Made by a program: the position numbers and the translations under genes. 64,000 nucleotides of DNA, from positions 3,539,501 through 3,603,500 of the forward strand of contig NZ_LT629752.1 of the NCBI RefSeq assembly GCF_900105145.1. The letters run 5' to 3'. Of this stretch, positions 16,460 to 24,497 are shown in pieces (position 1 is the stretch's first letter; each line of letters opens with the position of its first letter). A model generated the notes under the pieces. The model was not told where the DNA came from and searched no databases. It saw nothing but the letters and a program-made list of their open reading frames with translations. Origin of the DNA: Polaribacter sp. KT25b. GTDB taxonomy: Bacteria; Bacteroidota; Bacteroidia; Flavobacteriales; Flavobacteriaceae.

Positions 16460-17494
16460 TTATTTTACAATTAGCGGATTATGAGTAAGTTCTAAATACT
16501 CTTTTCTTGTTTTAAAAACCTCAATTCCAGTAAATAATGCCTCTACAAAAGAAGATGGATTTGCCATATTTTTTCCGGCAATATCATAACCCGTTCCGTG
16601 GTCTGGTGAGGTTCTAACTGCATTTAAGCCTGCTGTAAAATTAACTCCTTTACCAAAAGACAACGCTTTAAAAGGTGCTAAACCTTGATCGTGATAAGTT
16701 GCCAAAACACCATCAAATTGTTTGTAAGTTTCAGAACCAAAAAAGCCATCTGCAGCATAAGGCCCAAAAACTAATTTGCCAGTTTCTCTAATTTTTTCGA
16801 TTGTTGGCTTTATAATTTCGTCATCTTCTGTACCAATTACGCCTTTATCTCCACAATGCGGATTCAAAGATAAAACTGCAATTTTTGGCTTATCAATTCC
16901 AAAATCTTGCATTAAAGACATATGCATTGTTTCTACTTTACTCTTAATCAATTCTGGAGTAAGAGATTCTGCTACCTTAGATATAGGAATATGGCCGGTT
17001 ATCAAACCAATTCGCAATTCATTCGTCATTAAAATCATTAAACTTTTTCCTTCTAAATTAGCTTCTAGATATTCTGTATGACCAGGAAAATTAAATGTTT
17101 CTGATTGTATATTTTCTTTATTAATTGGCGCTGTTAAAAGCACATCAATCTTTTTATCTTTTAAATGCTCTACCGCAGCCGCTAAAGATTTTGCAGCATA
17201 TTCGCCAGAAACCTTAGTTGCTGTACCAAATTCAATTGCAACTTCTTCTTTCCAAATATTTAGAACATTTATTTTAGAATGATTTATTTGGTTTATTGAT
17301 GTAATTCCGTGAACAGGAGTTTCAATTCTTAAAGCTTTTTTGTGATATGAAATTACTTTTGTTGCTCCAAAAAGTACTGGAGTACAAAAATCTAACATTC
17401 TTTTGTCTTCAAATGTTTTTAAAATTACCTCAATGCCAATTCCATTTAAATCTCCAATTGAAATTCCAACGATTATTTTATCAGATTTATCCAT
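16460..17494 (-). CDS. pdxA: 4-hydroxythreonine-4-phosphate dehydrogenase
   Basis: This 344-residue enzyme of pyridoxal-phosphate synthesis oxidises and decarboxylates 4-phosphohydroxythreonine using NAD+ and a divalent metal. Motifs are VGISIGDLNGIGIEVILKTF at the N-terminus, TAPINKENIQ, FPGHTEYLE, and the metal-binding/catalytic end YHDQGLAPFKALSFGKGVNF and RTSPDHGTGYDIAG. The length is normal. It is divergent from ribE with only 58 bp between them; the two -7 boxes are interleaved there. Confidence 0.97.
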   Translation of the reverse strand: MDKSDKIIVGISIGDLNGIGIEVILKTFEDKRMLDFCTPVLFGATKVISYHKKALRIETPVHGITSINQINHSKINVLNIWKEEVAIEFGTATKVSGEYAAKSLAAAVEHLKDKKIDVLLTAPINKENIQSETFNFPGHTEYLEANLEGKSLMILMTNELRIGLITGHIPISKVAESLTPELIKSKVETMHMSLMQDFGIDKPKIAVLSLNPHCGDKGVIGTEDDEIIKPTIEKIRETGKLVFGPYAADGFFGSETYKQFDGVLATYHDQGLAPFKALSFGKGVNFTAGLNAVRTSPDHGTGYDIAGKNMANPSSFVEALFTGIEVFKTRKEYLELTHNPLIVK

Positions 17495-17513
17495 ATAACT
17501 CTTGTAATATTGC

Positions 17514-17521
17514 TATTTTTG
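17514..17521 (+). promoter_or_regulatory. candidate -7 box for ribE
   Basis: TATTTTTG (TAnnTTTG) lies 31 nt before the ribE start. Its predicted start site falls at the same place as that of the opposing pdxA box. Confidence 0.45.
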
Positions 17522-17528
17522 ATGTGTA

Positions 17529-17536
17529 CAAAAGTA
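17529..17536 (-). promoter_or_regulatory. candidate -7 box for pdxA
   Basis: The minus strand reads TACTTTTG (TAnnTTTG) 34 nt before the pdxA start. It lies 7 bp from the ribE box on the other strand. Confidence 0.45.
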
Positions 17537-17552
17537 ACGAAATTTTAGTGAT

Positions 17553-18137
17553 ATGTTTACAGGAATTATAGAAACACTTGGATTAGTAACAAACGTTGTA
17601 AAAGAACAAGAAAATGTTCATTTAACAATAGAAAGCAACATTACAAACGAACTTAAAGTAGATCAAAGTGTGGCTCATAATGGTGTTTGTTTAACGGTTG
17701 TTGCTATTAATAATAATGAATACACAGTAACAGCAATCAAAGAAACGCTTGATAAAACTAATCTTGGAAAATTAAAAAAAGCCGATATTATTAATCTCGA
17801 ACGCGCCATGAAATTAGGTGATCGTTTAGACGGTCATATAGTACAAGGTCATGTTGATGAAACTGGAATTTGCAAAAACATAAAAGACGAAAACGGAAGT
17901 ACAGTATATACTTTTCATTATAATTCTGATAAAAATAACATCACCATAGAAAAAGGTTCTATTACTATAAATGGTATAAGTTTAACAGTTGTCAACTCTA
18001 AAAAAGATGAATTTAGTGTTGCAATTATTCCGTATACAAAAGAAAATACTACTTTTAAAACATTACAAATTGATGATGTTGTAAACTTAGAATTTGATGT
18101 AATTGGTAAATATGTTGCTAGATTAACGAATTTATAA
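17553..18137 (+). CDS. ribE: riboflavin synthase, alpha subunit
   Basis: This 194-residue protein has the internal duplication typical of the trimeric riboflavin synthase, which dismutates two 6,7-dimethyl-8-ribityllumazine molecules. The start is MFTGIIETLG. Each half carries a lumazine-binding segment (SVAHNGVCLTVV in the first, GSITINGISLTVV in the second). Further motifs are GDRLDGHIVQGHVDETG and, at the C-terminus, NLEFDVIGKYVARL. Length and order are normal. It is convergent with holB, with a short palindromic repeat fragment between them. Confidence 0.97.
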   Translation: MFTGIIETLGLVTNVVKEQENVHLTIESNITNELKVDQSVAHNGVCLTVVAINNNEYTVTAIKETLDKTNLGKLKKADIINLERAMKLGDRLDGHIVQGHVDETGICKNIKDENGSTVYTFHYNSDKNNITIEKGSITINGISLTVVNSKKDEFSVAIIPYTKENTTFKTLQIDDVVNLEFDVIGKYVARLTNL

Positions 18138-18193
18138 TTTGTGATATAAGAATGAAAGACGAATTAATTTGTAACTTTTTAGTTCTAATTTAA

Positions 18194-18221
18194 GAGATTG
18201 CTTCGTAAACTCGCAATGACA
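18194..18221. repeat. interspersed palindromic repeat fragment
   Basis: Between the convergent ribE and holB genes the segment GAGATTGCTTCGT followed by CTCGCAATGACAG resembles the common intergenic repeat of the 'GATTGCTTCG...CGCAATGAC' type found in many genomes. It can form a small ATTGC/GCAAT hairpin. The assignment is from memory of that pattern; a genome-wide count would confirm it. Confidence 0.45.
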
Positions 18222-18227
18222 GAAATA

Positions 18228-19370
18228 CTAAATCTTCTCTTCTTTTTTATGTAAAAAACGAGTAAGCTTCATAGAAAGATCTAACAGAATAATTTTTGCA
18301 TTCCCATTTCTTTCAACATGATACATAGCATCATTTAGTTCTTTTTCTATATCTAGAATATTTCCAGAATGTACAAAAGGCGCAAATTTAGATAAATTAA
18401 AACCAGATTTTGTTTCCATAAAAACTAATTGATCAGACTTATAATTTAGTAAAAGTGCTTGTCTAAAAAACTGCAAACAATATTCTAAAAATCGTTTTTG
18501 AGTTTCTCTTCCAGATTTTGCTATCGTATCAGACCAAGCAATTAATTGCTGTACAACTGCTGCGTTTCCTTTTGCTTTAAAAGCAGTTCTAATCCAAGTT
18601 ATAAACCATTCTTCAAAAACTAAATCAGCAGCATCTTTATCCATTAAATGCAAGGCTTTATTTAAATTTCCTTCTGCTTGATGTGCAATATTTGCAGCTT
18701 CTTTATCTTCAACTTGATGATTTACAATCAATGCATTCTCGATATCTTGCTCACTTAAAGCAGAAAAGTGCAAGGCTTGGCAACGAGACCTTATAGTGTT
18801 TATAATCTGCTCTTCGTTTTCTGTTATCAGTAAAAAAACAGTTTTATTTGGCGGTTCTTCTATTAATTTTAATAATTTATTAGCAGCAGCAATATTCATC
18901 TTTTCTGCCATCCAAATAATCATTACTTTAAAACCACCTTCGTAACTTTTTAATTGTAATTTTTTTACAACAGCTTCTGCTTCATCAACTCCAATTAACC
19001 CTTGTTTGTTTTCTACACCAATATGTTGCAACCAATTAAACAAACTTCCATAAGGCTGATCTGCAATAAAACTTCGCCAATCCTCTAAATACAAATCACT
19101 TACAGGATGTTTTTTTACCGCATCGCTCGTTGTTACAGGAAATGCAAAATGCAAATCTGGATGTTGCAGTTTATTACATTTTATGTTACAAGAATCTACA
19201 TCATCAGAAAAATTACAGAGTAAAAATTGTGCATACGCAATAGCCATTGGCAACGTACCACAACCTTCTTTACCAACAAATAATTGTGCGTGCGGCACTC
19301 TACCGTTTTCGGCAGATTTTTGCAAATGTTTTTTAATATGTTCTTGGCCTATTATTTGGTTAAAAAGCAT
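18228..19370 (-). CDS. holB: DNA polymerase III subunit delta' (HolB-like)
   Basis: This 380-residue AAA+ clamp-loader subunit starts FNQIIGQEHIKKHLQKSAEN and has VPHAQLFVGKEGCGTLPMA at the position of Walker A, lacking the catalytic Lys-Ser/Thr, as expected for the ATP-inactive delta' subunit. Other marks are HPDLHFAFPV after a reduced Cys motif, MNIAAANKLLKLIEEPP (the SRC-containing region follows with TIRSRCQ). The C-terminal helical domain is present. The ATG lies only 3 nt after a TAnnTTTG box, so its mRNA may be leaderless. Confidence 0.9.
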   Translation of the reverse strand: MLFNQIIGQEHIKKHLQKSAENGRVPHAQLFVGKEGCGTLPMAIAYAQFLLCNFSDDVDSCNIKCNKLQHPDLHFAFPVTTSDAVKKHPVSDLYLEDWRSFIADQPYGSLFNWLQHIGVENKQGLIGVDEAEAVVKKLQLKSYEGGFKVMIIWMAEKMNIAAANKLLKLIEEPPNKTVFLLITENEEQIINTIRSRCQALHFSALSEQDIENALIVNHQVEDKEAANIAHQAEGNLNKALHLMDKDAADLVFEEWFITWIRTAFKAKGNAAVVQQLIAWSDTIAKSGRETQKRFLEYCLQFFRQALLLNYKSDQLVFMETKSGFNLSKFAPFVHSGNILDIEKELNDAMYHVERNGNAKIILLDLSMKLTRFLHKKEEKI

Positions 19371-19373
19371 CTA

Positions 19374-19381
19374 CAAATATA
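19374..19381 (-). promoter_or_regulatory. -7 box abutting the holB start
   Basis: The minus strand reads TATATTTG with its last G 3 nt before the holB ATG. If this is the promoter, transcription would start at or next to the A of the ATG. Confidence 0.5.
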
Positions 19382-19494
19382 AAAATTTGTTGCTCACAAA
19401 TTCTAGAATTTACGGCAAATTTTAAACTAATTAAATTACGCAAACGTTATCTTAATTTTTAAGTTATCAATTTTAATAACCGTAAATAATAGAG

Positions 19495-19502
19495 TATTTT
19501 TG
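19495..19502 (+). promoter_or_regulatory. -7 box of pgk
   Basis: TATTTTTG (TAnnTTTG) lies 18 nt before the pgk ATG. It also overlaps the TTG that opens the longer reading frame, arguing against that start. Confidence 0.5.
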
Positions 19503-19520
19503 TTAAAAATATCAACAAAA

Positions 19521-20708
19521 ATGAAAACACTAAAAGATTTTAATTTCGAAAATAAAAAAGCAATTATACGTGTAGATTTTAACGTGCCTTTAAATGATAA
19601 ATTTGAGGTAACAGACGCTACAAGAATTGAAGCTGCAAAATCTACCATTATAGAGGTTTTAGAAGGCGGAGGAAGCTGCGTTTTAATGTCACATTTGGGT
19701 CGTCCAAAAGGGAAACAAGATCAATTTTCTTTACGTCATATAGTTGATGATATCACTAATATTATTGGAGTAAATGTAAAATTTGTTGATGATTGTGTTG
19801 GACCAAAAGTTGAAGAAGCTGCAGCAAATTTAGAAAATGGAGAAATTTTATTATTAGAAAACTTACGTTTTTATGATGAAGAGAAAAAAGGAGACGTTGC
19901 TTTTGCAGAACAACTTTCTAAATTAGGAGATATTTATGTAAATGATGCGTTTGGTACTGCTCATAGAGCGCATGCATCAACAACAATTATTGCCCAATTT
20001 TTTGAAGGCAATAAATGTTTTGGAAACTTATTAGCTAGAGAAATTGAAAGCATCGATAAAGTTTTAAATAATTCTGAAAAACCAGTTTTAGCAATTTTAG
20101 GAGGCGCAAAAGTATCTTCAAAAATTACTGTTATTGAAAATATTTTAGACAAAGTAAACCATTTAATTATTGGTGGTGGAATGAGTTTTACATTTATCAA
20201 AGCACAAGGAGGTACTGTTGGAGATTCTATTTGTGAAGATGATAAAATGGAATTGGCTTTAGACATTTTAAAACAAGCAAAAGAAAAAGGCGTAGAAGTT
20301 CATATACCTGTTGATGTTATTGCTGCTGATGATTTTAGCAATGATGCAAATACACAAATTTGCGATATCACTAAAATTCCTGATGGATGGCAAGGTTTAG
20401 ATGCAGGACCAAAATCAAGAGAAATTTTTGACGAAATTGTAAATAAATGTAAAACCATTTTATGGAACGGACCTTTAGGTGTTTTTGAAATGGAAACTTT
20501 TGCTGGTGGTACAATTGCACTTGGAAATTCTATTGAAAAAGCTACTAAAAACGGATCGTTTTCTTTAGTTGGTGGTGGAGATTCTGTTGCTGCTGTTAAA
20601 CAATTTGGCTTTGCAGATAAAGTAAGCTATGTTTCTACTGGTGGTGGCGCAATGTTAGAAATGTTAGAAGGTAAAACTTTACCAGGAATTGAAGCTATTT
20701 TAAAATAA
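19521..20708 (+). CDS. pgk: phosphoglycerate kinase
   Basis: This 395-residue glycolytic enzyme transfers phosphate from 1,3-bisphosphoglycerate to ADP. It starts MKTLKDFNFENKKAIIRVDF, with the family motifs VLMSHLGRPKG, LLLENLRFYDEE, DAFGTAHRAHAST, LAILGGAKVSSKI and the hinge/C-terminal GGGDSVAAVKQFG and STGGGAMLEMLEG. The frame continues upstream to a TTG at 19500, but that codon overlaps the promoter box and the ATG gives the standard N-terminus. It is monocistronic, with a terminator at 20871-20908. Confidence 0.98.
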   Translation: MKTLKDFNFENKKAIIRVDFNVPLNDKFEVTDATRIEAAKSTIIEVLEGGGSCVLMSHLGRPKGKQDQFSLRHIVDDITNIIGVNVKFVDDCVGPKVEEAAANLENGEILLLENLRFYDEEKKGDVAFAEQLSKLGDIYVNDAFGTAHRAHASTTIIAQFFEGNKCFGNLLAREIESIDKVLNNSEKPVLAILGGAKVSSKITVIENILDKVNHLIIGGGMSFTFIKAQGGTVGDSICEDDKMELALDILKQAKEKGVEVHIPVDVIAADDFSNDANTQICDITKIPDGWQGLDAGPKSREIFDEIVNKCKTILWNGPLGVFEMETFAGGTIALGNSIEKATKNGSFSLVGGGDSVAAVKQFGFADKVSYVSTGGGAMLEMLEGKTLPGIEAILK

Positions 20709-20870
20709 GTTAATTGCGTAACTGTTTAAGTGTGTAAATCTTAACTATTACTAAATCAACAACCTCGACCCAAGGATGCAAGGTATGCTTCAGAAAAAAA
20801 TATCTTACAATTCAAGGTAAGTCTTGAGGAATTAAACCTTGGCTATCGCCCTACAATTAAATAAAAATGT
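20709..20870 (+). other. non-coding 3' region of pgk with nested inverted repeats
   Basis: No gene is seen. It contains CCAAGG (20770-20775) complementary to CCTTGG (20837-20842), enclosing a smaller hairpin TCAAG/CTTGA (20812-20827), and three CAAGG copies. A ~21-nt near-direct repeat flanks it: 20730-20751 and 20875-20895 (the second within the terminator). It may be a structured 3' UTR or a small inserted element. Confidence 0.4.
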
Positions 20871-20910
20871 GAAAGCGTGTAATTTTAACTATTACACGCT
20901 TTCTTTTTTT
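20871..20910 (+). terminator. strong terminator downstream of pgk
   Basis: A perfect 13-bp stem (GAAAGCGTGTAAT/ATTACACGCTTTC, 7-nt loop) is followed by seven U. Confidence 0.9.
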
Positions 20911-20980
20911 GATTAAAATAATAGTTTTTAATTTAGCAATCTGTTTTACATTTAAACAAATCAACAATAACACATCAAAA

Positions 20981-22021
20981 ATGAAATACACAAAACTACC
21001 AAATACAGATACAAAAGTTTCTAAAATATGTTTAGGAACCATGACTTGGGGAAATCAAAATACAGAAGCAGAAGCGCATGAACAAATGGATTATGCTTTA
21101 GAAAAAGGTGTAAATTTCTTTGATGCCGCAGAGTTATATCCTGTACCTGCAAATGCAGAAACATATGGAGAAACAGAAAGAATTATTGGAAATTGGTTTC
21201 AAAAAACAGGTAATAGAGATAAAGTTGTTTTAGCAAGTAAAATTGCTGGAACTGGCGACTATACAAAACATATTAGAACTGGCGGATTCAACAAACAAAA
21301 CATTACAGAAGCAATTGAAGGAAGCTTAAAACGTTTAAAAACAGATTATTTAGATTTGTATCAGTTGCATTGGCCAGATCGTGGTGTAAATTGCTTCGGA
21401 TCAAGAGAATACCCGTATAAAACATTTTCTAAAGAAGTAGAAAAACATTTAGAAATATTAGAAACTTTGCAAGATTTTATAAAACAAGGAAAAATAAAAC
21501 ACATTGGTTTATCTAATGAAACACCTTGGGGAACGCTAAAATATTTACAAACTTCTACAGAAAATAATTTACCTAGACCTGTAACAATTCAGAATTCATA
21601 TTCTTTAATTCATAGACCTTACGAAATTGGATTAAGCGAAGTTTCTATGAGAGAAAACATTGGTTTATTAGCGTATTCTCCATTAGCACAAGGAGTTTTA
21701 TCTGGCAAATATTTAGATGGCAATTTACCAGAAGGTGCTAGAGGAACTTTGTATCCAAGGTTTATTTCTAGATATAAAAATGACGGATCAGAAAAAGCAG
21801 TTCTAAAATATTTAGAAATTGCAAAAAAGCATAATTTATCTTTAATACAAATGTCTTTAGCGTTTATAAATCAGTTGCCATTTGTAACAAGTAATATTAT
21901 AGGAGCAACAAAAATAAGTCAATTAAAAGAAAATATAGCGTCTATTTATGTTCATTTATCTGATGAAATTATAGATGAAATAAATGCAGTTCATGCTTTA
22001 ATTCCTAATCCTGCGCCTTAA
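20981..22021 (+). CDS. aldo-keto reductase (Tas-like)
   Basis: This 346-residue NADPH-dependent aldo/keto reductase resembles E. coli Tas. Family signs are the N-terminal ICLGTMTWGNQNTEAEAHEQ, NFFDAAELYPVPANAETYGE with the catalytic Asp/Tyr region, LASKIAG with the catalytic Lys, QLHWPDRG with the His, and SPLAQGVLSGKY. The physiological substrate is unknown. The frame extends to a TTG at 20909, but the ATG at 20981 gives the standard MKYTKLPNTDTKVSKI start and leaves the pgk terminator untouched. A bidirectional terminator follows. Confidence 0.93.
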   Translation: MKYTKLPNTDTKVSKICLGTMTWGNQNTEAEAHEQMDYALEKGVNFFDAAELYPVPANAETYGETERIIGNWFQKTGNRDKVVLASKIAGTGDYTKHIRTGGFNKQNITEAIEGSLKRLKTDYLDLYQLHWPDRGVNCFGSREYPYKTFSKEVEKHLEILETLQDFIKQGKIKHIGLSNETPWGTLKYLQTSTENNLPRPVTIQNSYSLIHRPYEIGLSEVSMRENIGLLAYSPLAQGVLSGKYLDGNLPEGARGTLYPRFISRYKNDGSEKAVLKYLEIAKKHNLSLIQMSLAFINQLPFVTSNIIGATKISQLKENIASIYVHLSDEIIDEINAVHALIPNPAP

Positions 22022-22054
22022 TTTAGTTGACAATTTTGATTTTAATAGACAGTT

Positions 22055-22095
22055 AAAAAAAATCTGAAGTAAAATAATTACTTCAGATTTTTTTT
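22055..22095. terminator. bidirectional terminator
   Basis: A 12-bp stem (AATCTGAAGTAA/TTACTTCAGATT, AATAA loop) is flanked by A6 on the left and T8 on the right, serving the convergent reductase and YoaK-like genes. Confidence 0.9.
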
Positions 22096-22861
22096 ATTCT
22101 AAAGATGTAATAATATTCCCTTTCACGTTTTTTTTATGTTTATATTTTCTTCTAGTTCTTATAACTTTATATCTAAAATCATCAAAAAACAAACTTATTA
22201 ATAAAATTATTGCTCCAAAAATAAGTGTGTTTAATTTAAAATCGAGTTTAGAATAGATAAATCCACCTATTAATCCGCCCATAAAAAAGAAACAGATTAT
22301 AAAAATTCTTAGTTTTATAGTTGATTTAATTTCTTCTCTATGTGGATGTGTTTCCGGAAAAAACAATTGAGATAATTCAATTCCTAAATCTGTAAATAAC
22401 CCCGTTAAATGCGTAGTTCTAACAATTGCATCCGAAATTTTGGTTACAAAAGAGTTTTGCATTCCCATAGAAAAAAGAAGTAAGCAAATAATTAAATTGG
22501 GGTATTGTATAACAACTACATCACTTATAATTGCAATCGATATTAAAACTAAAGATTCAATTATTGTTGGTATTACAAAAACGTTTAATTTTTTGTTTTC
22601 TTTAAATATCTCTATTAAAAAACTTGAAGAAAAAGACCCCAAAAGAAATGAAAAAATATAAAGAAAATAAATAGTTCCTTTCCAAAATTTAAAATGTGCA
22701 ACATCATTAATAAACAACGCAAAATGCCCCGTTACATTTGTTGCCAATTGTTTAAAAGCTAAAAAACCTGAAACATTTACAACTCCGGCTACAAAAGACA
22801 AAATAGAAGCAATTCTTAAATTATGTTTTAAAGTTCTACTTTTACCTTGATGTCTAAACAT
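22094..22861 (-). CDS. DUF1275 (YoaK-like) membrane protein
   Basis: This 255-residue protein has about six membrane segments. The N-terminal segment SILSFVAGVVNVSGFLAFK and the central GMQNSFVTKISDAIVRTTHL with LTGLFTDLGIEL are characteristic of the YoaK/DUF1275 family. Members are inner-membrane proteins of unknown function. The C-terminal tail is highly basic (YKVIRTRRKYKHKKNVKG). It is followed by a strong terminator, with a small membrane protein gene 66 nt upstream on the same strand. Confidence 0.85.
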   Translation of the reverse strand: MFRHQGKSRTLKHNLRIASILSFVAGVVNVSGFLAFKQLATNVTGHFALFINDVAHFKFWKGTIYFLYIFSFLLGSFSSSFLIEIFKENKKLNVFVIPTIIESLVLISIAIISDVVVIQYPNLIICLLLFSMGMQNSFVTKISDAIVRTTHLTGLFTDLGIELSQLFFPETHPHREEIKSTIKLRIFIICFFFMGGLIGGFIYSKLDFKLNTLIFGAIILLISLFFDDFRYKVIRTRRKYKHKKNVKGNIITSLE

Positions 22862-22927
22862 TTAAATTCAATTTATTTCGATATTTTAAGCGGAGAAATG
22901 AAGTTTTTTTTAAGTAGTAAGAAAAAG

Positions 22928-23110
22928 TTAATGACTAATATTATATAAAAACTTTCCTAAAACTTCGCCACCATTATAGAACGATCCAATTATAAAAAGA
23001 ACAAAAAATAATGCAATACTTAAATTTAAAATTGTTTTTTCTTTATGCGTAAATGCTTGATATTTTACAATTAATTTATCAATAAAAAAATCACTTTCTT
23101 TTGTTTTCAT
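22928..23110 (-). CDS. small single-pass membrane protein, unknown
   Basis: This is a 60-residue frame with an ATG start: a charged N-terminal half (KTKESDFFIDKLIVKYQAFT) and one membrane helix (LNLSIALFFVLFIIGSFYNG, ~28-47). It has no recognised family. It starts 9 nt after the acetyltransferase stop and reads the same way, which favours a real gene. The hydropathy pattern is orderly and the codons look like those of neighbours. Function is unknown. Confidence 0.55.
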   Translation of the reverse strand: MKTKESDFFIDKLIVKYQAFTHKEKTILNLSIALFFVLFIIGSFYNGGEVLGKFLYNISH

Positions 23111-23119
23111 CGTTTTATT

Positions 23120-23689
23120 TTAAATTTTAGTTACACTATTATTTGTCAAATTATATTCTTCTCCACTTTCTTTACAAATAGCAAAACCGAGTTCATTAAA
23201 TTCTAATTTATGACCAAATTCGCTAACCCAACCAATTTGTTTTGACGGATTACCAACAACTAAAGCATAAGGCAAAACTTCTTTTGTAACAACTGTTCCC
23301 GCGCCAATTAAAGCAAATTCACCAATTGTTTTACCACAAACAATTGTTGCATTTGCGCCAATACTTGCTCCTTTTTTTACAATCGTTTTTTGATATTCAT
23401 TTTTTCTGATAACAGCACTTCTAGGATTAATTACATTTGTAAAAACCATTGATGGACCTAAAAAAACATCATCTTCGCAAATAACACCTGTGTAAATAGA
23501 AACGTTATTTTGCACTTTTACATTTCTACCCAAAATAACATCCGGAGAAATTACCACATTTTGACCCAAATTACAAGATTCGCCAATAACACAATTAGAC
23601 ATAATATGACTAAAATGCCAAATTTTTGTATCCTTGCCAATAATACAATTATCGTCTATAATTGCTGTTTCGTGTGCAAAATAATCCAT
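23120..23689 (-). CDS. sugar-nucleotide N-acetyltransferase (left-handed beta-helix, WlbB/WbpD-like)
   Basis: This 189-residue protein is made of hexapeptide repeats (for example TKIWHFSHIMSNCVIGESCN, NVVISPDVILGRNVKVQNNV) forming a left-handed beta-helix. The segments KIWHFSHI, FTNVINPRSAV and GASIGANATIVCG are typical of acetyltransferases acting on 3-amino sugar nucleotides such as UDP-2-acetamido-3-amino-uronic acid, in O-antigen or glycoprotein glycan synthesis. It stands alone rather than in a glycan locus, 6 nt downstream of deoC. The exact substrate cannot be told from the sequence. Confidence 0.88.
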   Translation of the reverse strand: MDYFAHETAIIDDNCIIGKDTKIWHFSHIMSNCVIGESCNLGQNVVISPDVILGRNVKVQNNVSIYTGVICEDDVFLGPSMVFTNVINPRSAVIRKNEYQKTIVKKGASIGANATIVCGKTIGEFALIGAGTVVTKEVLPYALVVGNPSKQIGWVSEFGHKLEFNELGFAICKESGEEYNLTNNSVTKI

Positions 23690-23695
23690 GAAAAA

Positions 23696-24442
23696 TTAAT
23701 ATCCAGCGTTGTTACCTTCTTGTTTTGTACAAATTTCTTTAGCAGATGATGTACCAATTCTATCAACGCCTAAAGTAATCATTTTTAAAGCTGTACCATA
23801 ATCTCTAACTCCGCCAGCAGCTTTTATTTGCAGCGGTTTTGCATTTTCTGCAATTAACTTCATAGTTTCGAAAGTAGCGCCGTTTGGTAAATTATTTTCG
23901 GTTTTATAAAAACCAGTAGACGATTTTACAAACACTTTTTTAGCTGCATTTTCATCAAAATTTGTAAGTACAACTTCTTTTATTAATTGTGTAATTGTAA
24001 TAATTTCTTCTGATGTTAAGGCTGCAACTTCTATAATCCACTTTACAACTTTATTATTTTCTAAACCTAATTTAGTTGCTGCAAAAACCTCTGCTTTTAC
24101 TAAATTGATTTTACCTTCTTTAAAAGCGGTATAATTAACTACAAAATCTAGTTCATCTGCTTCTAAAGCAATTGCTTTTTGGGCTTCTTCTAACTTTATT
24201 TCTTTAGATGAATTTCCTTCTGGAAAATCGATAACTGTTCCTATTAAAACATCAACATTTGCTTTTAAGAGCATTTCTTTTGCTAAAGGAATATATTTTG
24301 CACGAATCATAACTAACTTATAATTATACAAAATAGCTTCGTTTATTAAATCAACTACATTTTGTTGATTTTCTTCTTCGGTAATATTTGCCTGCGATGC
24401 CGTTTTTAAATATGTAGCATCTAAAAATTGATTGATTTTCAT
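23696..24442 (-). CDS. deoC: deoxyribose-phosphate aldolase
   Basis: This 248-residue class I aldolase splits 2-deoxyribose-5-phosphate into glyceraldehyde-3-phosphate and acetaldehyde in deoxynucleoside catabolism. It has EADELDFVVNYTAFKEG with the active-site Asp region, the Schiff-base Lys K173 in FVKSSTGFYK, and IKAAGGVRDYGTAL with the second catalytic Lys. The length is normal. A TATTTTTG box ends 5 nt before the ATG, suggesting a near-leaderless mRNA. The acetyltransferase gene follows after 6 nt. Confidence 0.95.
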   Translation of the reverse strand: MKINQFLDATYLKTASQANITEEENQQNVVDLINEAILYNYKLVMIRAKYIPLAKEMLLKANVDVLIGTVIDFPEGNSSKEIKLEEAQKAIALEADELDFVVNYTAFKEGKINLVKAEVFAATKLGLENNKVVKWIIEVAALTSEEIITITQLIKEVVLTNFDENAAKKVFVKSSTGFYKTENNLPNGATFETMKLIAENAKPLQIKAAGGVRDYGTALKMITLGVDRIGTSSAKEICTKQEGNNAGY

Positions 24443-24447
24443 AAACT

Positions 24448-24455
24448 CAAAAATA
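24448..24455 (-). promoter_or_regulatory. -7 box next to the deoC start
   Basis: The minus strand reads TATTTTTG, ending 5 nt before the ATG. It predicts a leader of about 0-2 nt. Confidence 0.5.
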
Positions 24456-24462
24456 CGAAATA

Positions 24463-24492
24463 ATAAAAAAACCCAACTTTAAAGTTGGGTTT
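24463..24492 (-). terminator. terminator of the first tonB gene
   Basis: A perfect 12-bp palindrome (AAACCCAACTTT/AAAGTTGGGTTT) runs into seven U on the minus strand, 5 nt after the tonB stop. Confidence 0.85.
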
Positions 24493-24497
24493 AATTT

